Source of the DNA: Candidatus Uhrbacteria bacterium
GTDB lineage: Bacteria; Patescibacteriota; Patescibacteriia; 2-12-FULL-60-25
DNA length: 14,198 nt
NCBI GenBank assembly: GCA_009691315.1
Contig: SICT01000022.1
Coordinates: 1 to 14,198 of the forward strand
Direction of reading: 5' to 3'
Under the pieces are notes generated by a model. It was not told where the DNA came from, searched no databases, and worked only from the letters and a program-made list of their open reading frames with translations. This document shows, piece after piece, positions 6,765 through 14,033 of the stretch; position 1 is the first letter of the stretch, and each line of letters opens with the position of its first letter. The translations under genes and the position numbers were made by a program.

Positions 6765-9700
6765 ATGTACGAAGCTAAAACGCTTTCGGTCTTTGCGTGT
6801 TCCGGTCGGAGTTGGCAGTTGGCAGTCCTCTGCGGAACTGTCTTGGCCATCGGCTGGATATTTTTTGCCACAGCGCCCAAGGTACAGGCAGCAACCTGTA
6901 GTTTTAATGGCTCGGAGAGTACTGATTTTAATACAGCTGGGAATTGGAGCTGTGGATCTGTGCCTGGATTTGGAGATGATGTGCAAATAGGTGCCACGAG
7001 TACCTTGCTATCCGCCAACATTACCGTGAATTCACTGACAGTCACTAGCAGTGACGTTGGTATCGCTACCTATGGACCTGTTGGCATTATTGGTAATAAT
7101 GCTCTTGGGATTAACGTTCAAGCCAACACCTTGACGGTTATGGGGACTCTTTCTGTGGCAACCAGTTCTGTTGTTACTTCTACCTCGGGCATTATCAGGG
7201 TTGATATCGCGACGAGCACGGGACGTATCGGCACGGGTACAGGACTCTTTCATGCTTCAAGTACCATCCAAAATAATGGTTCCTTCGATGTCGGAGGTGG
7301 TACAGCCACGACAACCGGTGTCTTCACAAATGCCAGCACGACAATGATCGGAGTTGGTACCCTGTCTCTAATGTCCAATTTCCTTAGTGATGGAGGTGTC
7401 CTCACGACCACTGCGAATACGAGCAACGTCCGTGTGGCTGGTGGAAATGCTCAGTTACTCGCCAATCTGGTCTATCCTAAATTCCAATCCATTAAAACAG
7501 CAGGTACTGCGAGCTTCATGGCCAGCTCAACCATCAACGGCACGCTCGACATGCTTGGAACAGGTGGCTCTATCAATGCAACCGGTACCAACCAGCTCTT
7601 AATCACAGGTGCAACTACGATCAATGCCAGCAACTCGGTCACCTCAACCAACGGTGCTTTGATCTTCACCGGTGCTGTCACATCTTCAGGAACAATTGCT
7701 CAAACAGCAGGAACCACGACCTTTTCTGGCACCCTGATCAATAATCCTCTAGGCACCCTGACTCTTGGTTCGGGTAATGCCACAACGACTGGTCATGCAA
7801 CTTCAACAGGAACTATGACCGTGAGTGGCGGCATCTTGACTATCATGGGTGATTTCACGAACTCAGGCACCTTCACTCAGGGATCAGGGACGACTACATT
7901 CTTAGGTGCAGCTGCTCAACGTATTGGTGGCGCAGTCTTCTATAACTTGACTAACCAAAATACCACGGCTTTGGTTCAACTCACGGCTTCTACAACGGCA
8001 GCTGGAACGTTTACAACGATTGGATCAAGTACAACGACTGCGGCCACAAGCGCGTTTAACGTGGTTTCATCTTCCACGATCGCTCTTAGTTCCACAGTCA
8101 CCTCTACTTCTGGTACCTTGAATTTCTTAGGACTGGTGACGAATGCCGGAACTATTGGATCTGCCACTGGGGATATGCTGTTCAGTTCTACACTCCAAAA
8201 TCCTGGTACGCTGGATGTGGGCGCGGGAACAGTGACAACAACAGGCGCTGTTAATGCCGGAGGCACTATCAATGGAAGATCTGGCAGATTAGTCTTCATT
8301 GCGGGAGTCACGAATTTTGGTACATTGAATGCTCAAGCAGGAACCGTTCGTTTTGCTGGAACGCAAGTCAGTTCTTATACCTCATTTAACAATGTTGAAG
8401 CGTATTCTGGGATTGCGCATATCAATAATGGAGGAACGATTGGTGGAACTCTTCTGACAATATCTGGAAGTTTGTTCGCATCAGCTAACAACTTAACGAT
8501 TAGCGGACTCTCAACGATCGCTTCTGGAACGGCTGTCAGTTCTACTTCCGGTAATCTGATATTTAGTAGCAATGTGACTTCAACCGGCACTATTCAAACC
8601 AATGGTGGAAATGTAACTCTTTCAGCGACCCTTGACATCTTACTTGGTGGAACTGTGACATCAAGTGGAGGAGTTCTGACGTTTGGTGGCGTTGTTACAT
8701 CTACCGGCTCTATTGGTAATGCAACAGGAACAACCGTCTTTAGCTCTACGTTACAGAACAACGGTACCCTTGATTTCGGTTCAGGTAATGCCACGACGAC
8801 CGGTCATGCGACTTCCAGCGCTTCAGGCACGATGCGTGTACAAGGAGGTATCTGGAATCTCCGGGCTGACTTCATCAACTCAGGCACATTCACCCAAAAT
8901 TCAGGAACCACGACATTCTTAGGCGCAGCTCCTCAACGTGTTGGTGGTGCCGTCTTCTATAACTTGACTAACCAAAATATCACGGCTTTGGTTCAACTCA
9001 CGGCTTCTACAACGGCAACTGGAGTCTTCACGGTTCTCGGATCTAGTAGTTCGAGTGCGGTTGGCAATGCCTTTACCGTCGTGGGTGCGACAACTATCCC
9101 TCTGGCTGCTGTTGTGACCTCCACTTCTGGAAACTTGACCTTCGGAGCGGTCAGCTCAACAGGATCTCTCGGTTCTCAAACCGGTAACATGAGTATTTCT
9201 GGCACCTTCCAAAACAATGGTGTGTTCAATCTTGGCACAGGTACGGCAACCACGAGCGGAGCCTTCACCAATGCCAGCTCTACGAAAGTCGGAGGAGGTG
9301 TATTGGCCGCGTCGAGCACTATGAGTAATAGCGGAACTATTACCGTGGGTGCAGGCAACATTAAGCACACGGCCGAATCCATCGTCTTCGTTAACTCAGG
9401 CGGCACGACACAGACGTCTTATACGACACCAGCCACTGTCTACGTTCAGGTTGAGGATCAGAATCGTAACTTATTGGGTGACACAGCAGAGACTCTGAGT
9501 ATTCCTATTGCGGTCAATTCTACCGGCGGTAGCGATACGCAAACCCTCACCTTGACGGAAACAGGCATTGCAACAGGCATCTTCCGTAGTTCTGGCATCA
9601 GTCTGGTCACATCAAATATTGCCACAGCCGATAATAATCAGTTTGAAGTGATAGCGACAGGTATTGGCACAGCAACTTATACTGATGCTCAACACAGCGC

Positions 9701-10580
9701 AGATACTGGCGCAGGAACGGTGAACTTTATCTATGCCGCAACTGGGGGTAGTGGAGGCGGCGGAGGCGGCGGGGGTGGTGGAGGCGGAATTCCGTTCACT
9801 CCGATCGTGGTTCTGACGCCACAAGCTCCTGCAAGCCCTGCTATCCCAGCCACCCCAGCTGTCCCGGGTATTGCTCCAGTTGTTCCTGCAAGCCCTGCTC
9901 CAGTCCTTGTTTTAAAGGGAGTTGGTGCATCACCCGTGGTTAACCCAGGTAAGAGTTTGGTCTTTGGCTACGAATACACCAATAAGTCTGGGAAGATTCA
10001 AAAGATCATTGCCATGCGTCAATGGCTAGATGCTAAAGGGAAAGTGCTTAAGACTGTTCGATTACCGGTTACCCTGGGTGTTGGTAAGGTTTATGCCGGC
10101 AAAGTCAGCGAACCAATGCCTGCCCGTCTTGCTCTCGGAGTCTATAAGATGGTGATCAATATCTTGGATTTGAAAGGTCTTGTTCTCGACCAAAATGTCA
10201 TAAACTTCAAGCTTGAGAAACCAGCCCCGCCAAAACCGCCAGCCCCTCCTGTTCCACCGGAAATTGGGTTCAAGGGCGTGAGCGATGCTATGACCGTTAA
10301 GGTTGGTCAAGTTCTGCGCGCGGAATATCAATACATGAACAAGGATTCCAGAACGCAGTCGGTCACAGTCACTCGTCAATTGGTTGATGCCAAAGGCAAA
10401 GTGATTAAAACCGTGAGATTGCCGCTGACGCTTGGCGCAGGGAAGTCCTATAGCAGCAAGATTGCCGAAACCATCTCCAAGACCCTGCCGGTCGGAAACT
10501 ATAAGATGATTGTTAAGGGCCTAGACGTCCAAGGGAAGACGCTCGGCGAGAAGAGCTTTTCCTTTACAGTGCAGAAATAA
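6765..10580 (+). CDS. Giant secreted Ser/Thr-rich repeat protein with Ig-like C-terminal domains
   Basis: This 1271-residue protein has a Sec signal peptide: basic N-terminus, hydrophobic core at ~19-36 and a likely cut after VQA (42). The mature start has the surface-protein pattern FNTAGNWSCGSVPGFGDDVQIG. Residues ~80-865 are imperfect beta-strand repeats built from units such as TSTSGNLTF, GTLDVGAGTVTTTG and NSGTFTQ, probably forming a beta-helix or stalk. An Ig-like domain with LTLTETGIATGIFR follows at ~870-993. A glycine tract (~994-1010) and a Pro/Ala linker then lead to two related ~100-residue domains (~1046-1146 and ~1166-1271) joined by a Pro-rich linker. There is no LPXTG motif or C-terminal membrane helix, so the mode of attachment is unknown. 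The ATG at 6765 is preferred over an in-frame TTG at 6759. Likely an adhesin or surface-layer component; no enzymatic motif is seen. Monocistronic, closed by a strong terminator. Confidence 0.85.
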   Translation: MYEAKTLSVFACSGRSWQLAVLCGTVLAIGWIFFATAPKVQAATCSFNGSESTDFNTAGNWSCGSVPGFGDDVQIGATSTLLSANITVNSLTVTSSDVGIATYGPVGIIGNNALGINVQANTLTVMGTLSVATSSVVTSTSGIIRVDIATSTGRIGTGTGLFHASSTIQNNGSFDVGGGTATTTGVFTNASTTMIGVGTLSLMSNFLSDGGVLTTTANTSNVRVAGGNAQLLANLVYPKFQSIKTAGTASFMASSTINGTLDMLGTGGSINATGTNQLLITGATTINASNSVTSTNGALIFTGAVTSSGTIAQTAGTTTFSGTLINNPLGTLTLGSGNATTTGHATSTGTMTVSGGILTIMGDFTNSGTFTQGSGTTTFLGAAAQRIGGAVFYNLTNQNTTALVQLTASTTAAGTFTTIGSSTTTAATSAFNVVSSSTIALSSTVTSTSGTLNFLGLVTNAGTIGSATGDMLFSSTLQNPGTLDVGAGTVTTTGAVNAGGTINGRSGRLVFIAGVTNFGTLNAQAGTVRFAGTQVSSYTSFNNVEAYSGIAHINNGGTIGGTLLTISGSLFASANNLTISGLSTIASGTAVSSTSGNLIFSSNVTSTGTIQTNGGNVTLSATLDILLGGTVTSSGGVLTFGGVVTSTGSIGNATGTTVFSSTLQNNGTLDFGSGNATTTGHATSSASGTMRVQGGIWNLRADFINSGTFTQNSGTTTFLGAAPQRVGGAVFYNLTNQNITALVQLTASTTATGVFTVLGSSSSSAVGNAFTVVGATTIPLAAVVTSTSGNLTFGAVSSTGSLGSQTGNMSISGTFQNNGVFNLGTGTATTSGAFTNASSTKVGGGVLAASSTMSNSGTITVGAGNIKHTAESIVFVNSGGTTQTSYTTPATVYVQVEDQNRNLLGDTAETLSIPIAVNSTGGSDTQTLTLTETGIATGIFRSSGISLVTSNIATADNNQFEVIATGIGTATYTDAQHSADTGAGTVNFIYAATGGSGGGGGGGGGGGGIPFTPIVVLTPQAPASPAIPATPAVPGIAPVVPASPAPVLVLKGVGASPVVNPGKSLVFGYEYTNKSGKIQKIIAMRQWLDAKGKVLKTVRLPVTLGVGKVYAGKVSEPMPARLALGVYKMVINILDLKGLVLDQNVINFKLEKPAPPKPPAPPVPPEIGFKGVSDAMTVKVGQVLRAEYQYMNKDSRTQSVTVTRQLVDAKGKVIKTVRLPLTLGAGKSYSSKIAETISKTLPVGNYKMIVKGLDVQGKTLGEKSFSFTVQK
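7935..8000 (+). repeat. 66-nt near-identical direct repeat, copy 1 (within surface gene)
   Basis: This segment encodes VFYNLTNQN[T/I]TALVQL and onward, and recurs at 8952-9017 with a single base difference. It forms the core of a ~155-residue repeat (from ~341 and ~676) whose flanks are much more diverged. The spacing of 1017 bases is exactly 339 codons, so exchange between copies keeps the frame. Confidence 0.85.
8952..9017 (+). repeat. 66-nt near-identical direct repeat, copy 2 (within surface gene)
   Basis: Partner of the segment at 7935-8000, differing at one base (C to T, Thr to Ile). The surrounding protein repeat is clearly homologous (TTTFLGAA.QR.GGAVFYNL), but its DNA is less conserved. 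This suggests recent gene conversion or strong local constraint. Confidence 0.85.
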
Positions 10581-10593
10581 GCCCAGAATATTC

Positions 10594-10624
10594 AAACACC
10601 CCTTCGATATCGGAGGGGTGTTTA
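10594..10624 (+). terminator. Rho-independent terminator of the surface-protein gene
   Basis: AAACACCCCT (10594-10603) pairs perfectly with AGGGGTGTTT (10614-10623). The intervening bases extend the stem through TCG/CGG, leaving an ATAT loop. It starts 13 bases after the stop codon. The A-run and T-run on the two sides would allow termination in both directions. Confidence 0.85.
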
Positions 10625-10633
10625 GTTTGTATC

Positions 10634-10662
10634 TTGATTACAGGACAGTAAAGAGTTATGCT
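10634..10662 (+). promoter_or_regulatory. Candidate promoter for tRNA-Gln
   Basis: TTGATT (10634-10639), a 17-base spacer and TATGCT (10657-10662) match both sigma-70 hexamers at four of six positions each. The predicted start (~10669) lies 18 bases before the tRNA 5' end. Confidence 0.5.
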
Positions 10663-10686
10663 GATGGCCGTTATCCAATGTTTTTT

Positions 10687-10760
10687 TCCGGGATCGTCTA
10701 ATGGTAGGACATCGGCCTTTGAAGCCGAGTATCTTGGTTCGAATCCAAGTCCCGGAGCCA
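10687..10760 (+). tRNA. tRNA-Gln (anticodon TTG)
   Basis: A complete cloverleaf is visible. Acceptor TCCGGGA pairs with TCCCGGA. The D arm is GTC...GAC with AATGGTA in the loop. The anticodon stem TCGGC/GCCGA has loop CTTTGAA, with anticodon TTG reading CAA. The T arm is TTGG-TTCGAAT-CCAA. The discriminator is G and CCA is encoded. The 3' half is overlapped on the opposite strand by the end of the serine recombinase gene, which marks this tRNA as the likely integration site of the element to its right. Confidence 0.96.
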
Positions 10761-12428
10761 CGGAAAATCACTTGTCATAAGCAGGTGATTTTTTGTATCT
10801 CGTGTATCCAGGGTTGAATTATTTTCAGGTTCTAACGGGACGAGTGGCTTCGGTGTGCCAGAGTTGAAAATTTCAATAAGCTTAAACGGTTCTGGTGCGT
10901 CAATGCTAAGCTTTTTATCCTTTAATGTTAGGTTCGAGCCAAGTGTCGTTAATATCTCACGTTTCTTTTGCAGGTCACCTTCAGCAAACCAGAACCTCGC
11001 GTAACAGGCAAAATTAAATGTTTTTTCACAAAGTTCTAACCATCGGTCTTGGCGCTTTGACGTATCTTTGAGTAATCCTTCTAAACGCTCTTTATCTTGT
11101 ACGAGCTGTGATTTCTTTAGAGCGTACTCTTCTGCCGTCAGCTCTCCAGCCATTCGGAGTTCAAGCACTTCGTCTAATCGTTTAGTCACCTCGTGGCTTG
11201 CCTGCTCTTGTGACTTGTAAATAGTGTCACGTTCCTGACACTCAGAGACATGAGCTTTTCGGACGTGCTTAATAGCCCAGGTGAGATACTTCTGGTTGAT
11301 CTGAATAGTTTTCAAGTAATGATCGATCTGTTCATGCAGGTCATCAAGTTTGATGCAGGGCTGGGAACAGAGGCCACGCTTTTTCGTGCAGTGATAAAAA
11401 ACGTATTTTAAAATTTTTGGATTCTTCATCTCTGCCATACTGGTATTGCACTTCGGGCAACAGGTCTTGTTTTCATAGGCGAACTTGTATTTACATCCTG
11501 TACAGATCATCTGGTTCTTTTCTTCGCATGTTATTGAGCAGCCGCACTCGCCACACTTCATGAGACCCGTAAACGAAAACGTTCTCGTCCGTGGAGCTGG
11601 CTTACCTTTTCTGCCTAGTATCAGTTGAACTCTTGCAAACTCTTCATCAGTTACCATCGGCTCGTGGCTTCCTTTGATCCAGTGACCACTTCCGCGTGGT
11701 GCCTCAAGCCATCCAGAATAGAAACGGCTGGTGAAAATTTTATAGATGCTACTCCGTGCCATCGGGTTACCACCTTGATGCCTACGCTTAATGGTACGGA
11801 AGCCCCACTCTGTGTTGGCAAGGTCAACGATCTTAGGAGCCGTGTAAGCGCCAGTGAGCATAAGGTCCCACATTTTTCTTACCAGAGGGAATCTCTCTGT
11901 GTCTTTAATGATGATCTTTGTTCCCTTATCCATATCGGGAGTGTTCCGGTAGCCCATCGTCGCAACACCGGTCTGCCAACCCATACTGATCTTTTTTTGC
12001 ATCCCGCGCTTCACGTCCTTACCCTTCTTCGCAGAGTCATACTGGCTATGGCTTAGCATCATTTGTAGCATTAAGATGCCTTCCGGAGAATTTTCAAATC
12101 TAGAAGAAACAAATTTCAGATCTTTCAGTTTACCTTCACGGAGCATGTAGGTAATTCTTCCAGCGTCTACTTCATTTCGTGACAAGCGGTCAGGGTGCCA
12201 TGCGAGTAGACCCGCCGCTTTTCCAGTCTCTAACTGTTCCATCATCTTATTGAACTTCGGTCGCCCTGGGTTAAACGCGCTCTGCTTCTCTTCGATGAAC
12301 TCAATGTCCAAATCTTTGAACATTTCTAACAGCTTATCTTTTTGGCTCTCGATAGATAAAGCTTGGGCGTCGTCGCCGGTGGTTGATTTTCGCAGGTAGC
12401 CGAAGTATTTCATTTTTGACTGTGACAT
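10698..12428 (-). CDS. Large serine recombinase (site-specific integrase)
   Basis: This 576-residue DNA integrase of the large serine recombinase family is numbered from the ATG at 12428. The resolvase domain (~6-150) has nucleophile Ser15 in YLRKS and active-site DRLSR (80-84). The Recombinase domain (~155-280) includes the family's SSIYKIFTSRFYSGW stretch. A zinc ribbon begins at CGEC (292-295) and closes with C347 and C354, but is interrupted by a second CxxC pair, C309/C312 and C324/C327. A coiled coil at ~395-460 follows, as is usual. Residues 557-576 and the stop are antisense to tRNA-Gln. A GTG at 12470 would add 14 residues; I prefer 12428 because TACAAT lies nine bases upstream and the fold starts at residue ~6. 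No Shine-Dalgarno is seen. The gene borders the tRNA, as expected of an integrase at an element's end. Confidence 0.93.
   Translation of the reverse strand: MSQSKMKYFGYLRKSTTGDDAQALSIESQKDKLLEMFKDLDIEFIEEKQSAFNPGRPKFNKMMEQLETGKAAGLLAWHPDRLSRNEVDAGRITYMLREGKLKDLKFVSSRFENSPEGILMLQMMLSHSQYDSAKKGKDVKRGMQKKISMGWQTGVATMGYRNTPDMDKGTKIIIKDTERFPLVRKMWDLMLTGAYTAPKIVDLANTEWGFRTIKRRHQGGNPMARSSIYKIFTSRFYSGWLEAPRGSGHWIKGSHEPMVTDEEFARVQLILGRKGKPAPRTRTFSFTGLMKCGECGCSITCEEKNQMICTGCKYKFAYENKTCCPKCNTSMAEMKNPKILKYVFYHCTKKRGLCSQPCIKLDDLHEQIDHYLKTIQINQKYLTWAIKHVRKAHVSECQERDTIYKSQEQASHEVTKRLDEVLELRMAGELTAEEYALKKSQLVQDKERLEGLLKDTSKRQDRWLELCEKTFNFACYARFWFAEGDLQKKREILTTLGSNLTLKDKKLSIDAPEPFKLIEIFNSGTPKPLVPLEPENNSTLDTRDTKNHLLMTSDFPWLRDLDSNQDTRLQRPMSYH
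10764..10795. terminator. Hairpin with T-runs after tRNA-Gln
   Basis: AAAATCACTTG (10764-10774) pairs with CAGGTGATTTT (10782-10792), with one G/T wobble and a 7-base loop, followed by TTTTTTG. It begins three bases after the tRNA CCA and would end the tRNA transcript. The other strand also ends in TTTT, so it may act on the recombinase transcript, whose coding sequence passes through it. It could instead be part of the recombinase attachment site. Confidence 0.65.
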
Positions 12429-12437
12429 ATACTTTAT

Positions 12438-12443
12438 ATTGTA
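12438..12443 (-). promoter_or_regulatory. Candidate -10 box for the recombinase gene
   Basis: TACAAT on the minus strand lies nine bases before the recombinase ATG (12428), implying a near-leaderless transcript. No good -35 hexamer is evident. The GGTTAC motif array lies ~90-165 bases upstream and may be its operator. Confidence 0.35.
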
Positions 12444-12533
12444 TAGTGGATAAATTCGGAGGGACACCACTTCCGATCATTTTCTTGATGGAATAAATCC
12501 TCTGGTTCGTTGTTTGACATATATCCGATTCAC

Positions 12534-12604
12534 GGTTACGTCGGTTACAGGGTTACAAGACGTTCAACAAAGCTGTGTCTCGTAACCCATGTAACTATGT
12601 AACC
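12534..12604. repeat. GGTTAC motif array with inverted symmetry
   Basis: Three GGTTAC direct repeats (12534, 12543, 12551) face three GTAACC/GTAACT repeats (12582, 12591, 12599). Both sets are spaced 9 and 8 bases apart. The inner pair forms a near-perfect 12-bp inverted repeat (GGGTTACAAGAC against GTCTCGTAACCC) around a 15-base centre. The array fills the gap between the ATPase stop (12609) and the recombinase promoter. Plausible roles are an iteron-type replication origin, an operator for the recombinase or a recombinase accessory site. There is no T-run, so a terminator is unlikely. Confidence 0.75.
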
Positions 12605-12608
12605 AAGT

Positions 12609-14033
12609 TTAGAGAACGACACCATCTTCTGGATTAAGACCATACACATGCATTCGCGTCTTGATGTTGGTGTAGTCAATCTCGTATCCACGAACATTTT
12701 CTTCACCAACCCTGCGTTGTACAGCCGCCCCCGTTACGAGACCCGTCTTGCGAAGCTCGCCTCCAAGCCATCGAGTCGTAATCCACGGGTTCAATGTCCC
12801 TGATCTTGAATCATTGACCATTTCTGGATAAAACATCTTGAGATATTCAAGTAATTCCTTGAGGGACACAAATTTTTGTTGCTGATGCCCTTTCTGAAAA
12901 TACGAATGCAGTGCAACCAGCAATTTACCACCGAAGCTTTCCTCCGTGAGTGCTTGTTTCTTTTGATTGGTGATCTCCAAAGCAAAAATTCGCATACGAT
13001 CGAACAAACCAGCGAATGTCTTGTCGAGATGTTTAGCGATAGCGAGGAGCGGCTTCCACGTCTCCCAGTCCCTGCCTTGAATTTCATTGTCCCAGAGTTC
13101 AGCGGTACACGATCTAACATCCTGCCACTCAGACATGATCCCTTCGTAAATTTGATCTCTGATTTCTCCCCAGATCGGTGCTTCCATATCCACCTCACGG
13201 TTTACAATTTCTTGATTGGCGGATTTGACAAGCACCATTGGGATACAACGAGTGGCGAGTGTCTGATCCAATCCTCTAATACCAGCAAGGATTTTTGGAC
13301 AATATGGATCAAACTCTTTTAATTCCCAATTTTTTCCGTTTCTTCCCATTTCCATCTTCGAAACGACAGCTCCTTTCTTATAACCAACATTCAAAATCGC
13401 TAAAACGGTTTGACTCATTTCATCCTTGGCACGTTGAAGCTTTTCAATTTCATCCATACACAGCGTTGATTGATTGTCGTGGGTGAGCCGAACAAGAGCG
13501 GCGGCCGTGGTCTCCGTACTCATTCTTCCGTTGAATGCGAGAAGCGAAGTGAGCATAAGAGTCTTCGTCTTTCCTGTTCCAGCATGACCACTCAAATGAA
13601 TGTAAGGGTATGCCGAAAAATATCTGTGCATGTACGTACCGATGATCCACAGGGCGAGAACCTCACGATATTCACACGCCTCCAAATCAATGTGTGATTC
13701 AAGCTGCTTCAAGACCTCCTCATATGCACCCGATAATGTTCCCAGCGTTTCACCGGCAAGAAAACGCTTCACAGAAGCCTGTGACCAGCGTGGTTTGAGG
13801 GAGGGGTAACGCTGAGTCGCATACCCCTTCTGAAACAGCATGACATCGTTAAAATCGAACCGTTCTTTGGCGGAGGTGATTATCGCAAATCCCCCCGAAC
13901 CAGCCTCCAAAGGTTTCTTAGGCAGAGGCACCGCGATCAACGCTAGGTCATTTTTTAGGTCGAAGTGTTGAGCTGGTGTAATCTCAATCAGTTCTTGTTG
14001 TGTCGGTTGTTGATTTTTCATATTGATTTTCAT
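12609..14033 (-). CDS. DUF3631-like AAA+ ATPase / putative replicative helicase of a mobile element
   Basis: A 474-residue P-loop ATPase. An N-terminal region (~1-110) without a recognised fold precedes the ATPase core: Walker A GHAGTGKT (149-156), Walker B LCMDEIE (191-197), and FDPYCPKILAGI followed by ATRCIPM (~241-265), where Arg262 is a candidate arginine finger. The WETWKPLLAIAKHLDK stretch and the PYCPK-to-RCIP spacing resemble DUF3631 proteins, which accompany primases in phages and plasmids. The C-terminal ~85 residues (SLKELLEYLK...TTRWLGGELRKTGLV) look like a winged-helix DNA-binding domain. No primase domain is present in this protein. The ATG at 14033 has AAAGG eight bases upstream, one of the few good Shine-Dalgarno sites here. 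It is codirectional with the recombinase, 180 bases away. The family match is from memory of motifs and is not a search result. Confidence 0.8.
   Translation of the reverse strand: MKINMKNQQPTQQELIEITPAQHFDLKNDLALIAVPLPKKPLEAGSGGFAIITSAKERFDFNDVMLFQKGYATQRYPSLKPRWSQASVKRFLAGETLGTLSGAYEEVLKQLESHIDLEACEYREVLALWIIGTYMHRYFSAYPYIHLSGHAGTGKTKTLMLTSLLAFNGRMSTETTAAALVRLTHDNQSTLCMDEIEKLQRAKDEMSQTVLAILNVGYKKGAVVSKMEMGRNGKNWELKEFDPYCPKILAGIRGLDQTLATRCIPMVLVKSANQEIVNREVDMEAPIWGEIRDQIYEGIMSEWQDVRSCTAELWDNEIQGRDWETWKPLLAIAKHLDKTFAGLFDRMRIFALEITNQKKQALTEESFGGKLLVALHSYFQKGHQQQKFVSLKELLEYLKMFYPEMVNDSRSGTLNPWITTRWLGGELRKTGLVTGAAVQRRVGEENVRGYEIDYTNIKTRMHVYGLNPEDGVVL

Noticed and set aside
9750..9790. Glycine-codon run as a microsatellite or sequencing artefact
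   Set aside because: Synonymous codons are mixed (GGA, GGC, GGG, GGT), the frame is kept, and the domains after it are intact. A flexible hinge is the simpler reading.
10564..10761. Minus-strand 65-residue frame containing GLGFEPRYSASKADVLPLDD
   Set aside because: It is the antisense translation of the tRNA-Gln gene and the terminator next to it, a common spurious protein. Nothing supports it as a gene.
11625..12056. Plus-strand 143-codon open frame inside the recombinase gene
   Set aside because: It lies wholly opposite the conserved recombinase domain, has no ribosome site and no recognisable fold. It is a shadow frame.
12514..12542. Plus-strand TTGACA promoter at 12514
   Set aside because: The -10 at 17 bases (TACGTC) is poor, and no plus-strand gene follows, only the ATPase gene in the opposite direction.
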